Assembly (NCBI RefSeq): GCF_963662255.1
Contig: NC_085055.1
Span: 2,728,602 to 2,792,601 of the forward strand
Direction of reading: 5' to 3'
Length of the DNA stretch: 64,000 nt
Source of the DNA: Cinclus cinclus
Lineage: Eukaryota > Chordata > Aves > Passeriformes > Cinclidae
Under the pieces are notes generated by a model that did not search any database, was not told where the DNA came from, and saw only the letters and a program-made list of their open reading frames with translations. How positions within the stretch are numbered: position 1 is the first letter of the stretch; each line of letters opens with the position of its first letter. Positions 14,698 through 62,918 of this stretch are shown here, piece after piece. Position numbers and translations under genes: made by a program.

Positions 14698-14812
14698 AAA
14701 ATGGTTCGGGTTGGAAGGGATCTCAAGGATCCTCCAGTCCCATGGGCAGGGACGACTCCCACGAGCCAGGTTGCTCCAAGCCCCATCCAGCCTGGCCTGG
14801 GACACCTGGAAT
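14698..14812 (-). mobile_element. CR1 LINE 3' fragment
   Basis: Antisense CR1: ttcgggttggaagggatctc, cccatgggcaggga, gccccatccagcctggcctg. Confidence 0.85.
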
Positions 14813-17475
14813 AATGAATCTTCAACTTCTGGACAACCCTTCTGCTCCCCTTCTCCTCCTGAGACCCTTTCCTAAAGTGGGAGAAATGGGTTTTGCTCTA
14901 ATGCTCTCAAAGCTCCAATTCCAGCTGATTTCTTGCAGTGGAGAAGCTGGGGAGCTTTGTTCAGCTTGAAGCTGTGTGAGCAGCTAAAAGGAGGTGAGGG
15001 GACCCCCAGAATGGGTTCCTTCAACAGAAACACAGAATGGAATCGTTGAACCATTGAGGGTGATGTGGATCAGGACAGGAGCAGTGTCTGGAGCCTTCTC
15101 CTGTGGGCTGGAGCTGTGGAGGGAGAAGGAACACCCCCAAGGGAATGGCTCTGGGAACATTTGATTCACAGTCCCTAAGGATGACCTCTCCCTATCCATA
15201 AAATACAATTTAAACTCATATTTAGCTCAATTATTCCAAACTTTGCTGCTGCCTTTCTTCTGGGAGTGACCCCCCCCCCCAATTCCTGGGAAGAACATCA
15301 GCAGTGGGGTGAGTAAAGGCGCCGGAATTCGGTCGTCTGTTAACTTTATTAGCACAGTAAATCCTCCTGCTCTGAGCTGTTATTTATGGAGCCCTGAGCA
15401 CAGTAACTGCTGGATCTATTGCCTCTGGTTGCTTCATTATCTATTTAAGATGCAAAGCAAACCGTTATGTTTGTTGCATTATCTTCGTCAGACTTTATTG
15501 CTCTCGTCGCAGGCGAGAGCTGTAACTCTGTTCTGCCACGTCTGTGTGAGCAATAATTCTCCACAGGTTTTTTTCCAGCCATCTACTTCTTTTTTGGAAG
15601 TGCTGTGGAACCCTGATAGCGGCAATACTTGTACTCACTAAATCATTAATCTGATCTAAAATGTTATGGAAGGAACAGCTTCGTTTTCAACGGAGCCGTT
15701 GTCCTTTTTTTTTCCTGCAGTCAGCTCTTGTTTAAAAGCCTTTCAGGAAGGAAATGCACACTTGTGAGGAACTTTTGAGCTGTTTGAACTTTGTTCTGGT
15801 TGCCTTTAGATGCATCCAAAAAAAGAAAGAGGTGATGAGATCTAGAGGTGACACGGAGTTATCCCCAGAGGTCCAGGTGGATCTGGAGGCTGAGTTCCTT
15901 CCTACCCATATTGTGCATGAGAAATGAGTCTGTGCCTGATGTGTTCACCTTCTCAAAGTCAGCAAATCCTGTCAAAAGAGCAAATTTTTGAATTTGCAGG
16001 GAAGGCAGACAAGTTCCTGGTGAATGATGGGTTCTGCCCACTTTTTTTTATTTTATTCACCTCATTTATTCGAGATCTACATGAACTTCCGTGGGTGGCG
16101 TTCCAAAACAATGTCCTCAAACCTCAAGGTAGCTTTCATTCCTGTTAATTGCCTCCCACAGAACTTCTGAAATGGGTGAAAGGGTGAAAAAAAAAAAGTC
16201 TGGAGCATTCTGGTATTGAGGAAAAGACAAAGATTGACAAAGTGCATTTGTACCTGGAGAGCCCCAACATTCCTCCATCAATCCTCTGGCCTTGTTCTCT
16301 GCTGTGATTTTCAAAATTTGGACTAATTTTTTAACTGCCAGGGCAATATTTTCACCACCTGAGACACTCCATAATTCTTTCTTTTCAGAACAGTTTATTA
16401 GAATGATGGAAAACAGTCAAACACTTCCCATCTTGTGACTCTGCATAGGGAAAAACTATTAATATTTGATGCCAATCTTTCTGCAGGAGACCAAACACGA
16501 TTCTCTGCAAAGTGGAATAAAATACAGCACGGCTGAGCCTGCAGAGGAAATGCCCAGAATTTGGTGTGCAATTGTCATTATTTGTAATAATTTGCCGTGT
16601 TGTATGATCACTAGTCCAAATAACAAACCTGAATGCTCCGTACTTTATTTTTTGATGCAAAATAGAACACCTGCCAGCCTTTTTCCTTAAAATTTCTCAT
16701 CATTCTCATGGCAAAATCATCCAAACTCCTCAGCACAGCCTTCGGAGATTCAGAGATAAAAAGGAAGTGGCAGCTTTCCCCCCCCAGAAAAGCCAGATTT
16801 TATTGCCCCTCTAACCAAGCCATGCGGGTGGGTTGTAGCATGAAACTCAGCACTAAAATCTCCATCAGTGCACTTTGTTTTCTGCTATTGGCCTCACTGG
16901 TGGTAAGTTCATGGAGGATTGTTTTTTTTTGTGTGAGACAGAAATAAAAAAGTGGGGGGAAAAGCAGCTGGACCAGTGTTCTTGCACATAAAGGTGGAAT
17001 TTTAAGAGCCCTCTTGGTACAGATAAACACAGGAATATTGCTAAGTTAAAGGAGAAAAAAGCAACAGAGCATCTAATCTGGATGCTCTAGGATCTCTGAT
17101 TAGAATAAAAGTATCTGATAAGAGACTGATAAATCCTAACCTTCTTTTCATGTGATTTGTAATCATTTCAGCTGAAATTTACAGAATAAAACTTAAGGCT
17201 GGTTCATGATTGCATGAAGAATGAATTTTAAAAGGGTTAATAAAATGCTGACTATCTTTCAGACTTTTTGCACAAGGCAAAAACCATTGGCAGCTATAAG
17301 AGTGAGATTTAATCTATAAATCTACCTAATATATAGAGAGCACTATAGCAAGCATATGAAATAATTGGTGATCTCAGAACACTGAGAAGAAGGAAAACCC
17401 CAAATTTTAGGAGAAAATTTAGTGTTTGTTACTAAAATGATTTAGGATTTGTTTAAAACCAACGGGTCAGGAGAG
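14813..17475. other. Flanking DNA, no gene seen
   Basis: Holds a C run near 15269-15281 and a high-complexity stretch at 15305-15680 that could be a conserved non-coding element. No gene supported. Confidence 0.55.
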
Positions 17476-17605
17476 TCACAGGATCGTGGGATGGTTTGGG
17501 CTGGAAAGGGATCTTGAAGCTTCTCCTGTTTCACCCATGGACAGGGACACTTTCCATGGCCCAGGCTGCTCAGGGCTCCATCCAGCCTGGCCTTGAGCAC
17601 TTTTT
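17476..17605 (-). mobile_element. CR1 LINE 3' fragment
   Basis: Antisense CR1: atggtttgggctggaaaggg, ccatggacagggacac, gctccatccagcctggcctt. A T-rich run follows at about 17620-17650. Confidence 0.85.
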
Positions 17606-18654
17606 TAGCCAAAATCTCTGTTTTTTTTTGTTTTTTTTGTTTTTTTTTCCCCCAAGCAGAACTCCTGGATGTGGTTCACTGTCCTGAATCCAGAGATGCT
17701 TCCAACATCTCACCCTCCCAGCTTCCCACCTTGGAGTTATTCCCCACTTGGCTGCAATGGACACAACCCCGCTAAGCTGTTAAACAAGCAGCCACGGGAG
17801 CACTAAAAATATTGAAAAATTCTGCCTTTTCAGCCTCCCTGGCTGCTCTCAAACACACCTTGGTTGCCTCTCACAGCTCTCTGTGCTGCCAGCCCTTTGC
17901 AGACAGATCCCTTCTGCTCCCCTCCCGGCTCCGCGCGCTGCCGGAGATCAAACCGGAGCAGATCCCAGCTCCTGACAGGCTCCAGGCACCAGAGGAACAG
18001 CAGAATGTGTCTCTTTTTGTGCCTTTGTTTCCCCAGGTTGTCAATTAGCAGAAGGGAAAGTGTCACTCTCGCCAGCAGCTTTAGTTCCGTGCCCAGATTT
18101 TTGTAGGATTTTTTTTTTTTTTTTTGGAGTGTTGTTGTCAAAGTGCCGCTTGTGGAAACTTGCTGGGGGTTTTTATATCTCTGGAAATATTCTTAAAAGA
18201 TGTTCTTTCATTATCTGGTGTTCGTTTAGACCAAGTGCTTTTGAAGTGATGTTGTTAGGCTTTGGAAATTTCTGAAGTTGACAACAATAAAGAAGACTGG
18301 GAAGTTGAAATTCTCTGGTTTCAACAACAATGTTCTTTTATTCCCCCCCTCCTCTTGTTGTTAAAATCTGTGACTTAGCATTTAAAAAAAGAAGAAAAAA
18401 AAAGACAGGAGAAGTTTTCCCAGTTTTTATGTTTTTCACATACTAAAACAAACTTTTATTCCCGTCGTTTTCAGCTCTTGGTGCTGCTCCCCTGCTCGTG
18501 GCCTTGGGGATGCACTCCCAGCCTCATCCCTCCCCTCCTGCCGAGGAGCAGGGATTCAGGGCTGGGGGGTGCCCTTGGGATTCAGGGTTGTAGGGTTTGG
18601 GATTTTGGGAGGCTCCACCTGGAGTGTCAATCCTTATCCCTCTTCTCATGCTGG
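17606..18654. other. Flanking DNA, no gene seen
   Basis: T-rich runs near 17620-17650 and 18110-18125, otherwise unique sequence. A somewhat GC-rich patch sits at 17900-18000. No coding evidence. Confidence 0.55.
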
Positions 18655-19120
18655 AGTGTGTCCAGGGAAGGGAATGGGGTTGGGAAAGGGACTGGAGCAG
18701 CTGAAGGAGCTGGGAAGGGTTTGGAGAATTCCTGAGGGAGCCGGGAAAGGGAATCAGCCTGGAGAAAAGGGGGATAAGGGGAACCCTGTGGCTCTGCACA
18801 ACTCCCTGACAGGAGGGGACAGCCGGGGGGGATTTGGGATCTGCTCCCAGGGAACAGGGACAGGAGCAGAGGGAACGGCCTCAAGCTGGCCCAGGAAAGG
18901 TTTAGGTTGTATAGTTGGGAAAATTCCTTCCTGGAATTCCTGTAAGGAATTGGAAGGGGCTGCTCAGGGCAGTGGTGGAGTCCCCATCCCTGGAATTGTT
19001 CAGAAAATCTTTGGATGTGGCACTCAAGGACCAGTGGGAGCCTGGTGGTGGTGCCAGCTCATGGTTGGACCTGATGATTTCAAAAGTCTTTTCCAACATT
19101 ACCAAGTCTAGAATTGCACA
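18655..19120 (+). mobile_element. CR1 LINE fragment, the longest in the window
   Basis: Sense CR1 of about 465 bp: gtccagggaaggg, cagcctggagaaaagg, aacggcctcaagctggccca, gtggtggagtccccatccct, ggatgtggcactcaagg, ttggacctgatgatttc. A 180-codon open frame here is incidental. Confidence 0.88.
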
Positions 19121-19721
19121 TTTCCCTGTCCCTGCTCTTCCAGTAGGATGGCAATAAACCTTTAATTTTCCCTGCAATTAAAAAAAAAAAGCCACCTTGT
19201 GCTCCGGGCTCGTTATGTTCCAGGGGCCCTGCTCAAATGAAATATTTATCAGGTACCTACAAAGTAAATAAGAACAGGAGTGTGATCCTTGCAGGAGAGG
19301 GACCGAGGGACTCACGTGGCTTTTCCTCTCCATGTAAAACATTTCTTGCTGCAGAGTGGATGGAAAATGCTGTGGATTTGTTGCAGCACAATCATGTTTG
19401 CAATTGCAGCAGATACTCAGTGAGCACCTGAAGATGCTCTCACACTCATTTTGTGATAAGAACATTTATAAGGTCCTCTCATACTCATTTTTTAAGAAGT
19501 CCACAGCTTCTACTTTTACTTTGCCAGGATACTGAATACAACTGAGGGCTTTCAAGGTTTTTTTATATTAAAAAGTAAATCCACAAAAATATGTTTTAAA
19601 AGATTTTAAAATCACAGTGCAGGAAAATAAGTGCTTATTTTGTCCTCATTCTTGAAGGTAATTACCCAGATATTCAGAATGTAGCATTTTTAACCTTGCT
19701 ACTTCAGGGGTGTTACTCATA
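19121..19721. other. Flanking DNA, no gene seen
   Basis: Unique AT-rich sequence between CR1 and the pyrimidine tract. Confidence 0.6.
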
Positions 19722-20112
19722 TCTCTTCTCTTCTCTTCTCTTCTTTCTCTTCTCTTCTCTTCTCTTCTCTTCTCTTCTCTTCTCTTCTCTTCTCTTCTCT
19801 TCTCTTCTCTTCTCTTCTCTTCTCTTCTCTTCTCTTCTCTTCTCTTCTCTTCTCTTCTCTTCTCTTCTCTTCTCTTCTCTTCTCTTCTCTTCTCTTCTCT
19901 TCTCTTCTCTTCTCTTCTCTTCTCTTCTCTTCTCTCCTCTCCTCTCCTCTCCTCTCCTCTCCTCTCCTCTCCTCTCCTCTCCTCTCCTCTCCTCTCCTCT
20001 CCTCTCCTCTCCTCTCCTCTCCTCTCCTCTCCTCTCCTCTCCTCTCCTCTCCTCTCCTCTCCTCTCCTCTCCTCTCCTCTCCTCTCCTCTCCTCTCCTCT
20101 CCTCTCCTCTCC
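19722..20112 (+). repeat. Pyrimidine pentanucleotide array, two blocks
   Basis: Period-5 array on a pure pyrimidine strand. Block 1 (19722-19935) is TCTCT with one interruption near 19745. Block 2 (19936-20112) is CCTCT, about 35 units. The change is abrupt. It is followed by TTTTC-rich and TTTTA-rich sequence to about 20187. Confidence 0.97.
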
Positions 20113-21204
20113 TTTTCTTTTTCCTTTTCCTTTTCCTTTCTCTTTAATTTAATTTTATTTCATTTTATTTATTTTATTTTATTTTTAGATGTCTTATATG
20201 CTATTTTTTTAGGGATTTCTATTATTATTTAAAGTTATGATGAAAAAAATTGAGGAATCAGACTGCTCATATCCATCCTACACAGATGAGCACATGTCAA
20301 TACAGGGCATGTGGATGAAGCATAAATATAAATAAAAGAAATATAAACAAAAACAATCTCTGAACGTGGTTACTTTTTACAGAGTCTCCATAGTATGAAG
20401 ATTATATCCTTCAAAGATGCAGGAATTAATATTAAAAATATTTTATATAATATGCATTATATATTTCTTTCCATTGGCAAAGAGAGAGAAGAAAGAGGAA
20501 AGAAAACTGAAAAGTGGGATTTTTTTTTTTGTCAAGTACACAAATATTTTCCTTGGACATAACCAGTTCTGCAGGATACAGAAATCTATGTCTGCACATG
20601 TAAATATTTATCATAACAAACGTGTCCTCTATAGGCTGGTGCTATAGATGAGGGTGAAAGCCACTTTTCCAGCAGCTGAAAACATTTCCTCTCTCAGGTG
20701 CTTTTTGTACACCAGAACAACAAGAACAAAAACAACAACAAAAAAGTTCTGATTCATTCCCCAGTATGGAACTTCGAATGCTGGAAATGTAACCTGAAAC
20801 GGGACATTTTTACTGCATTGTCATTATTTTAAAAGCTTCTTTTAGTTTTGCTCCCCCTTTGTTTAAGGATAAAAAAATATGTTTCATTTTGACCCATATA
20901 TGCATTTGTGTTCTCATAAACCTTCTTTATGGCCTAGTGGGAAGTGAATTCCCTGTCTGACATCTAGAAGCAATAAAAGCAAAAATCTCACAGGAATTAT
21001 CTCACAGGATGTGGAGAATTCCAGGTTTTGTTATTCCTTTGCAAGGAAATACTGAATAAAAGGAAAATCTGAATTACCTCTGCAGAGCTAATGGAAGACT
21101 CAATAAGAAGTGCATTAGAATGTATTATAAGATGCAAAAAGCCTGACCCAAAATTATTCTCATAAGATATTAACGAATGGTTTTATTTTCTAGGTACTGA
21201 GTAT

Positions 21205-21275
21205 TTAAATCACGGAATATCTGAAGGTGGAAGGGACTCGGGAAGGCTCTGGGTGCATGGGCATCACTCACGTCT
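21205..21275 (-). mobile_element. Possible CR1 3' scrap
   Basis: aatcacggaatatctgaagg followed by tggaagggactcgggaagg resembles the antisense CR1 terminus, with strong divergence. Confidence 0.4.
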
Positions 21276-23435
21276 TGAATGGCAGGAAAGCATTAAAAAA
21301 GGATGAAGAAATAGCCAAAAATTCAGTTTGTGGAAGGTCAGCACAAAAGGGCTGAAGTGATGTCCAGGAATGGGAATGCTGGGCTGAAGGAAGTTTTTGG
21401 GGTAGAGAGAAGCAAACTCTGAGAACTCTTGCTGGAAAAGAAGTGGAAATTCTCTTCTGGTAGATTTATCTGTGTAATTCCAAAGACTTCAGTGCTGACC
21501 TGCCTGGAATAAAGTCTGGGAAAATCCAGGTGCAAGGATTGCTGAGGAAGTGCTGAGCTGCTGCTACTGCTCAGTGTGGGATTTGCTTTCGGCTGGTCTC
21601 AGTAAAACCAGCTTTATTTCTCTGTGTCTCTAGGTAAGAAAATATTTCCTTTCCATCTGGGATATGACAGTGAAAGAAATGGGATGGGATGCTGGATGAA
21701 AGGTTGTTTCCAAAGAAAAAGGAAAAAAAGGGAAAAAACACCTTTGGATGTGTCCCAAGCCTGCACGTGGCGCAGGATTTATAAATCACTTTATAAAGTG
21801 AAACGATTTGGGGACAAGGGGATTGATGGGAGTTTGTTTATCTGTGCACTCTGAGTGGAGGAATCCACTTCTCTCTTTGGAATTAATTTAGAAACCAGTA
21901 CCAATAAAGAAGATTTTTCTGAAGCACCAAATCATTTAATGCAAGCACTTGAAATGAGGTAATTGCATAATCTACAACATCCTAAGTCATACCAAAAAAA
22001 AAAAAAAAGAAAAAACAAAAAAGAGTAAAATTCAGACCATGACAGTATTTTTAACATTATTATTTTTTTTTAATTTATGCTGAGTTTTGAGTTTTTCTTT
22101 AATTTTGATTGTTTGTGCAACAACACATTCCCCAGTGCTGAATTTGATTTAAAACTATACAAACATCTTCATTATTGTATTCCAGATCTCTGTGGTGCTT
22201 ACATTTAAAAAAACCAGGAGAACAAAGTAAAACCATCCTTGTGAACAACAACAACAAAAAAAGTTATTTCAGCAAAGAGATAATTTTATTTTGATTTCTG
22301 AGGTTATGCAAGAGCTCCAGGAGAAGTGGGACAAGGATAACAAGGAGGGGATCGATATCCAGAGTTCAAAGGTAGGCAGCTGATCAAAGGTTAAATACAA
22401 GAAAAGAAATTATTCCATTTAAGTTAAATATAGGGCACTGTAACCCAAATAGGTGTTTGGCTTCAATTAAAACCCTTGGAAAAGGCTTTTTTTTTTTTTT
22501 TTTGCTGAGGGAAAGTTCTCAAAGTCAGGCTTTGTTTTTCTTGCTTGGAAAGATGTGTGGGAAGGGATTAGGCTCTCCAAAGAATGGGATATTTCCATTT
22601 TTGCTCCAAAATGTTTCTGGTTATAAAGAGCAGAGGGAAGAACCAGTGAGTTCCAAGTAGGATTGCAGAGGTAGCATGGAAATATTTCCTGTTCTAATGT
22701 AGGGATGGAATAGCAGAACCTGGAGCAGCATTTTCACCAACCTGGTCACAGCTCAGAGCACTGAGCAGAGCCAAAGGTGGCAGGAAAAATGGAAAAGGGA
22801 GAGCTGAGGGGGCCAGGAGTGCAGTGGGAGAGGGATTTCATGGAAGGAGTTGGAATATCGTGGAGGAAACAGGAGGTGCCTGGATGGAAAACAACAAAAT
22901 GCCCTTCCCAGCACTCCTGCACTGGAGCATGGCTGGGGATGTTGGGTAGCACAGAGTAACTGCAGAGCAGGAAATGCTGTTTTCCTTCATTACTGAATGT
23001 GATAAAGATGTGGGAGGAATTGTGAGGGTCAAAGCAGAGAGGAAAGGAGATTTTGTGGCTGTTGTCTTCCAGGGATGTGCAGAGTTGTGCTGTTCTGAGA
23101 AGTGTCCCTACAGAGAGCATTCATTAAACATTTATCTGACAGTGTAAACACTGATAAAATCTGCTTTTCATTTCTCATTAATCTGTTAAAATAATAACCA
23201 ATGGAATTAAATCTATTAGTGAAAGCAATAGCAAGAAGTTAGACTTGAAACAGAGCCCAATTCTTTGCAGGTTTCCCTTTGCTAACTTTATTCAAACACA
23301 TCCCAGTTTGTTACCCTCCAGTACATTCTAATTCAGCAGAAAATTACACAAAGCTGCAGAGTTCTGTCATTTTTAGGCAGGAGCTCCTTTGGATTCCACC
23401 CAAATCCAAAACTCCTCAGTCCTAGACTTTTATCC

Positions 23436-23562
23436 AGTTATCAAAACCGAGATCCCAAGGTTGGATGGGGCTTGGAGCACCCTGGGACAGTGGAAGGTGG
23501 AACAAAATGAGCTTTCTGCTCCCTCCCAACCCAAACCATTCCATGATTCTGCAAAAAACCAC
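23436..23562 (+). mobile_element. CR1 LINE 3' fragment
   Basis: Sense CR1: aaggttggatggggcttgga, ctgggacagtggaaggtgg, ccaacccaaaccattccatg, ending in attctgc, the degenerate 3' tail. Confidence 0.87.
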
Positions 23563-24636
23563 TCTGAGGATACCTCAGTCCGTGGATACAGGATATCCAT
23601 TGGAAAGCTGTCACCTCAGCTCCTGGGCACACCTGATTTCATTCCAGCTGCCGTGGCTGTGTCAGGATGAGGTGGTTTGGCTTTTTGAATATTTTCTCTT
23701 TTACACAAAAGATTCTTCCAGTTGTTCCCACGTTGGCAAAGAAAACCACGGATCTGGAGGGATCCTCTTGATCAGTCTCTTTGCTCTTCATCCCTGTGGT
23801 ATATTCAAGACTCACTTAATGGCAAAAAATGTTTTTAACAGGTACCTTTTAGACATTCTGATTAAATGTCCCTTTTATTTGCCTTTTGTGCACGGGGTAC
23901 TCAGTGCAAATTGTATCCATTTTTAAAAAGAGCTGGAATATTTCAGAATCAGCTGCTGATATTTTCTGGGCTGACCCTTAGTGTGGGTTTTATGTCAGGG
24001 GGAGGAAATGGGGCTCTACATCCACCCAAAAGGTCTCCTGAGATTATTAAAAGGGCCTCACTTGTCAGGAAGCATTTCTGAATCTTTTATTCCATAATTA
24101 TTATAATGTGCACAATGCCTCATATGCATTAAACATTCAACTGAAATGACTCTGAATGTGAGAACAGCCATATAATAAAGGAAAAAAAGCCCTTGTTTTA
24201 CATAACAGAATTTAAAATCTTAATAATGTAAGTAATATAGAGCGTGTGTTTAATTGTGTACACTTAACCGTGCAGTTATGAATTATATATGTAAATATAG
24301 AACACACCAAATGTGTATTTAAACACTTAAACTTCCCACATGGGCTAATCTGAAGTGCACTGTATTGGATTAATTTTTAACATTTTACTTGCAAATAATC
24401 ATAATTCAAAAATTCATATTGCAATAGATTTGTACTGGCAATTGAAAACACCACCAAGCTTGGCTGGATCTTTGGAATCACAGGAGATTAGAATTTCCAG
24501 GAAATGCAAAGAGAAACTTCCAGCTCTGCATCATTTATCAAAGATTTCCTGGTTCAGCTGAAAAAAAAAACCCAAAAGTTCCTGAGCTGAGAGGACAAAA
24601 ATCACAAAAATTATTTTTTGTGGGAAGGAGAAGAAA

Positions 24637-24923
24637 AAGGAAAGAAGGAGAAGGAAAGAAGGAGAAGGAAAGAAGGAGAAGGAAAGAAGGAGAAGGAAAG
24701 AAGGAGAAGGAAAGAAGGAGAAGGAAAGAAGGAGAAGGAAAGAAGGAGAAGGAAAGAAGGAGAAGGAAAGAAGGAGAAGGAAAGAAGGAGAAGGAAAGAA
24801 GGAGAAGGAAAGAAGGAGAAGGAAAGAAGGAGAAGGAAAGAAGGAGAAGGAAAGAAGGAGAAGGAAAGAAGGAGAAGGAAAGAAGGAGAAGGAAAGAAGG
24901 AGAAGGAAAGAAGGAGAAGGAAA
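24637..24923 (+). repeat. 14-bp purine minisatellite, 20 copies
   Basis: Unit aaggaaagaaggag repeated 20 times without visible change from 24637 to 24916, plus a partial unit. Pure purine on the plus strand. The long open frames across it on both strands are by-products of a stop-free repeat. Confidence 0.97.
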
Positions 24924-24925
24924 GG

Positions 24926-26254
24926 AAAAATCCCCAAAGGTGCCAAACCCTCTCTTTTCCCAGCCCATGCTCCAGCTGTGCTGACAGATGTTGCCATCCA
25001 GCTGCTTCTTACAGCTCCAAGGAAAAATCCAATTATCGGTGCATGTGTGGCAGCTTCATTAGAAGAAGCACAGCCAAGTGTGACACGGTTTTATCTCCTC
25101 CAGGAGTGGAACTGTAATTCCAGAGCCACCCGTGTCTCTGTAGTGCAGCAATATCTGCTCCTGTTCTACACAGCTGCTCCACCCTGCCCAGTCACTCCCA
25201 AAATTTGGATCCAGGAGGAGCCTTTTCAGGGCAGGGAGCATTTGGGAACCCTTTGGAATGAGGGCTGATTTTCCTTTATTTCCTCCCCACACCAATGAGT
25301 GGTGGATCCCCTCTAAGCTGGGCATTTCTCTTCAGCTGCTTCCAAAACCGCAAGAGTACCTACAAAGTTCTAAGAGTTACAAAAATTAAAAGATTGGGAA
25401 TGCAGAGCTTTGTGGCTCTCAGGGAAGGCTTTTTACCTCCAGTGAGGATTTTCTGGTGGGATGGACAGCAGGACTGTGTCAAACCTCTGGCTGTTGTTAT
25501 TTCAAGAGTGCTGGGAACTCAAACCACGAGGAGAGTTAAAAAAAAAATCCCATCCCAACACAAGCAGGATGTTTAATTCTGTTGGAAACTTCCCCACTGC
25601 TCAGGATGATGGATTTTCATGGGATTTCCTGCAAATGGGACATGTTGGGGCTGGATCCAGGGGGTCTGAGGGAATTTGGGATGGGACAGACTCCAGGGGA
25701 GCAACCCCAGGGATGGCCAAGTGAGTTTGAGGCTGAGATTTCTCAGCCTGGCTGAGTTCCTCAGGAATTCTTGTCCTGGGGACTCAGTGAAAACTTCCCC
25801 TGGGGCTGCAACATAGACCTCCCAATGCTGAAAAACAGGCAGGAATGAGGTTCCCCAAATCAATAAGAAAAAAAATGGGTTTTTTTGGGAAGCTTTTGGC
25901 TGTCCCTAATGTTTCCAGTGTCAGATGAGAGGTGCAAAGTGCTGGGACAAAGCAAGGGAGGGGGCTGAAGGTTCTGTACCCCCTCACCCCTCTCTGCAGC
26001 AAAGGGAGGTGCCTTCAGCAGCTGGGCATTGCACTGATGAAGTTTGATTTGTCAAATTATAAAGTATAAAATTACTCCTAAATGATAATTTTCTTTGCCA
26101 GCTTCATTATCACTTCACAGTGAAATCTCAATAAATTCGCCCCTATAATTGTTTTAATCCACCTGTGAGATGTTGGCTATTGAGTTTTGTACCCCAAAAT
26201 TTTAAAGCAAAGAACAAATCCATTAAATAAATGTAAAGCACAGTCACAGTGGAG
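24926..26254. other. Flanking DNA downstream of MGAM, no gene seen
   Basis: Moderate-GC unique sequence followed by AT-rich sequence. The candidate MGAM 3' end lies just to the right. Confidence 0.55.
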
Positions 26255-27044
26255 ATTGCCACTACCTCCAGCAGCAGTTTATTCCTATCAAATTTAATTG
26301 TAAATATGTTTTCCCAACCTCTTCATTGCATATGCTGCACTCTTGGGATAAAAATAGGCTTTAACATGAATTACTATTATTATTATTATGGTAAACACAC
26401 AAAAGCAACATTTCTTTCAGTGAAAGAAACAGAGACCAAAATTCATTAATTAACCTTAAAATTTCAGGTTTAATTTTACAACATCGGGTTAAAACACGGG
26501 AAACACAAATCTGGCTGAAGTCATACAGACACCCCCAACTCCAAATTATTTTTTTCAAGTATCTGAATATTTTATAGACGAACAGCTTGAAACATTATTT
26601 CATGCTAAATCAGTCATCTGAAAACATTTGCTTCTACTTTATCCAAACTTAAATTCTTATCCATAATAAGGTCTTTGATGGGTGTAATTAAAATTAAGAT
26701 GGAAGCTAAATATAGGCAAAATTACGGCCTCAAATCCACTTCAGTGCATCTTTTTTACAAAATTTATCAAATATCAAGTCAGACAGGAATTCTACTTTGA
26801 AAAGACAGAGTTTTTCCCTCCAGTTCTCAACTTTGAAAGATGAACTTATCCTAAAGTGCCACTGCTGGAATGGGTCTGGTTTGTACACGAAATACCTGGC
26901 CGTGAACTGACTGTACTGGTGTGGCTGTAAGGGAAAAAAGTGTTCAAGATGACCAGAAAAAGCCCTTTGAAAATTGAAAACTGGTTTTAAAAATATGAAA
27001 AAGAAAATAAAAATGCAGTGGTGTGGGTGATGTTGTTGTCCATT
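26255..27044 (-). other. MGAM: Probable MGAM 3' untranslated region
   Basis: AT-rich sequence directly after the stop codon, with no further splice signals or coding potential. The left limit is inferred from the first good AATAAA signal on the minus strand. A TAT trinucleotide run sits at about 26372-26389. The true end could differ. Confidence 0.45.
26278..26283 (-). promoter_or_regulatory. Candidate polyadenylation signal AATAAA
   Basis: Read on the minus strand as AATAAA, about 765 nt after the stop codon, followed by a G/T-containing stretch. A weaker ATTAAA lies at 26469-26474. No transcript evidence is available here. Confidence 0.4.

Positions 27045-62918
<35,874 letters not shown>

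Larger units (their letters stand above)
20188..24636. other. Flanking DNA, no gene seen
   Basis: AT-rich with A-rich runs (about 21995-22023) and a T run (22486-22503). A doubtful CR1 scrap at 21205-21275 and a CR1 fragment at 23436-23562 are the only mobile elements seen. No gene supported. Confidence 0.55.

Noticed and set aside
18569..19111. 180-codon plus-strand open frame
   Set aside because: It lies almost wholly on a CR1 fragment and does not resemble the CR1 protein, which is encoded upstream of this 3' part.
19696..20232. 178-codon plus-strand open frame rich in Leu/Ser/Phe
   Set aside because: It is the translation of the pentanucleotide array, with no start context or homology.
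24637..24923. CRISPR-like array
   Set aside because: Direct tandem repeat without spacers in a vertebrate genome.
24531..25268. Open frames of up to 216 codons with Lys/Glu/Arg or Ser/Phe/Pro repeats on both strands
   Set aside because: They are by-products of the 14-bp minisatellite and its flanks.
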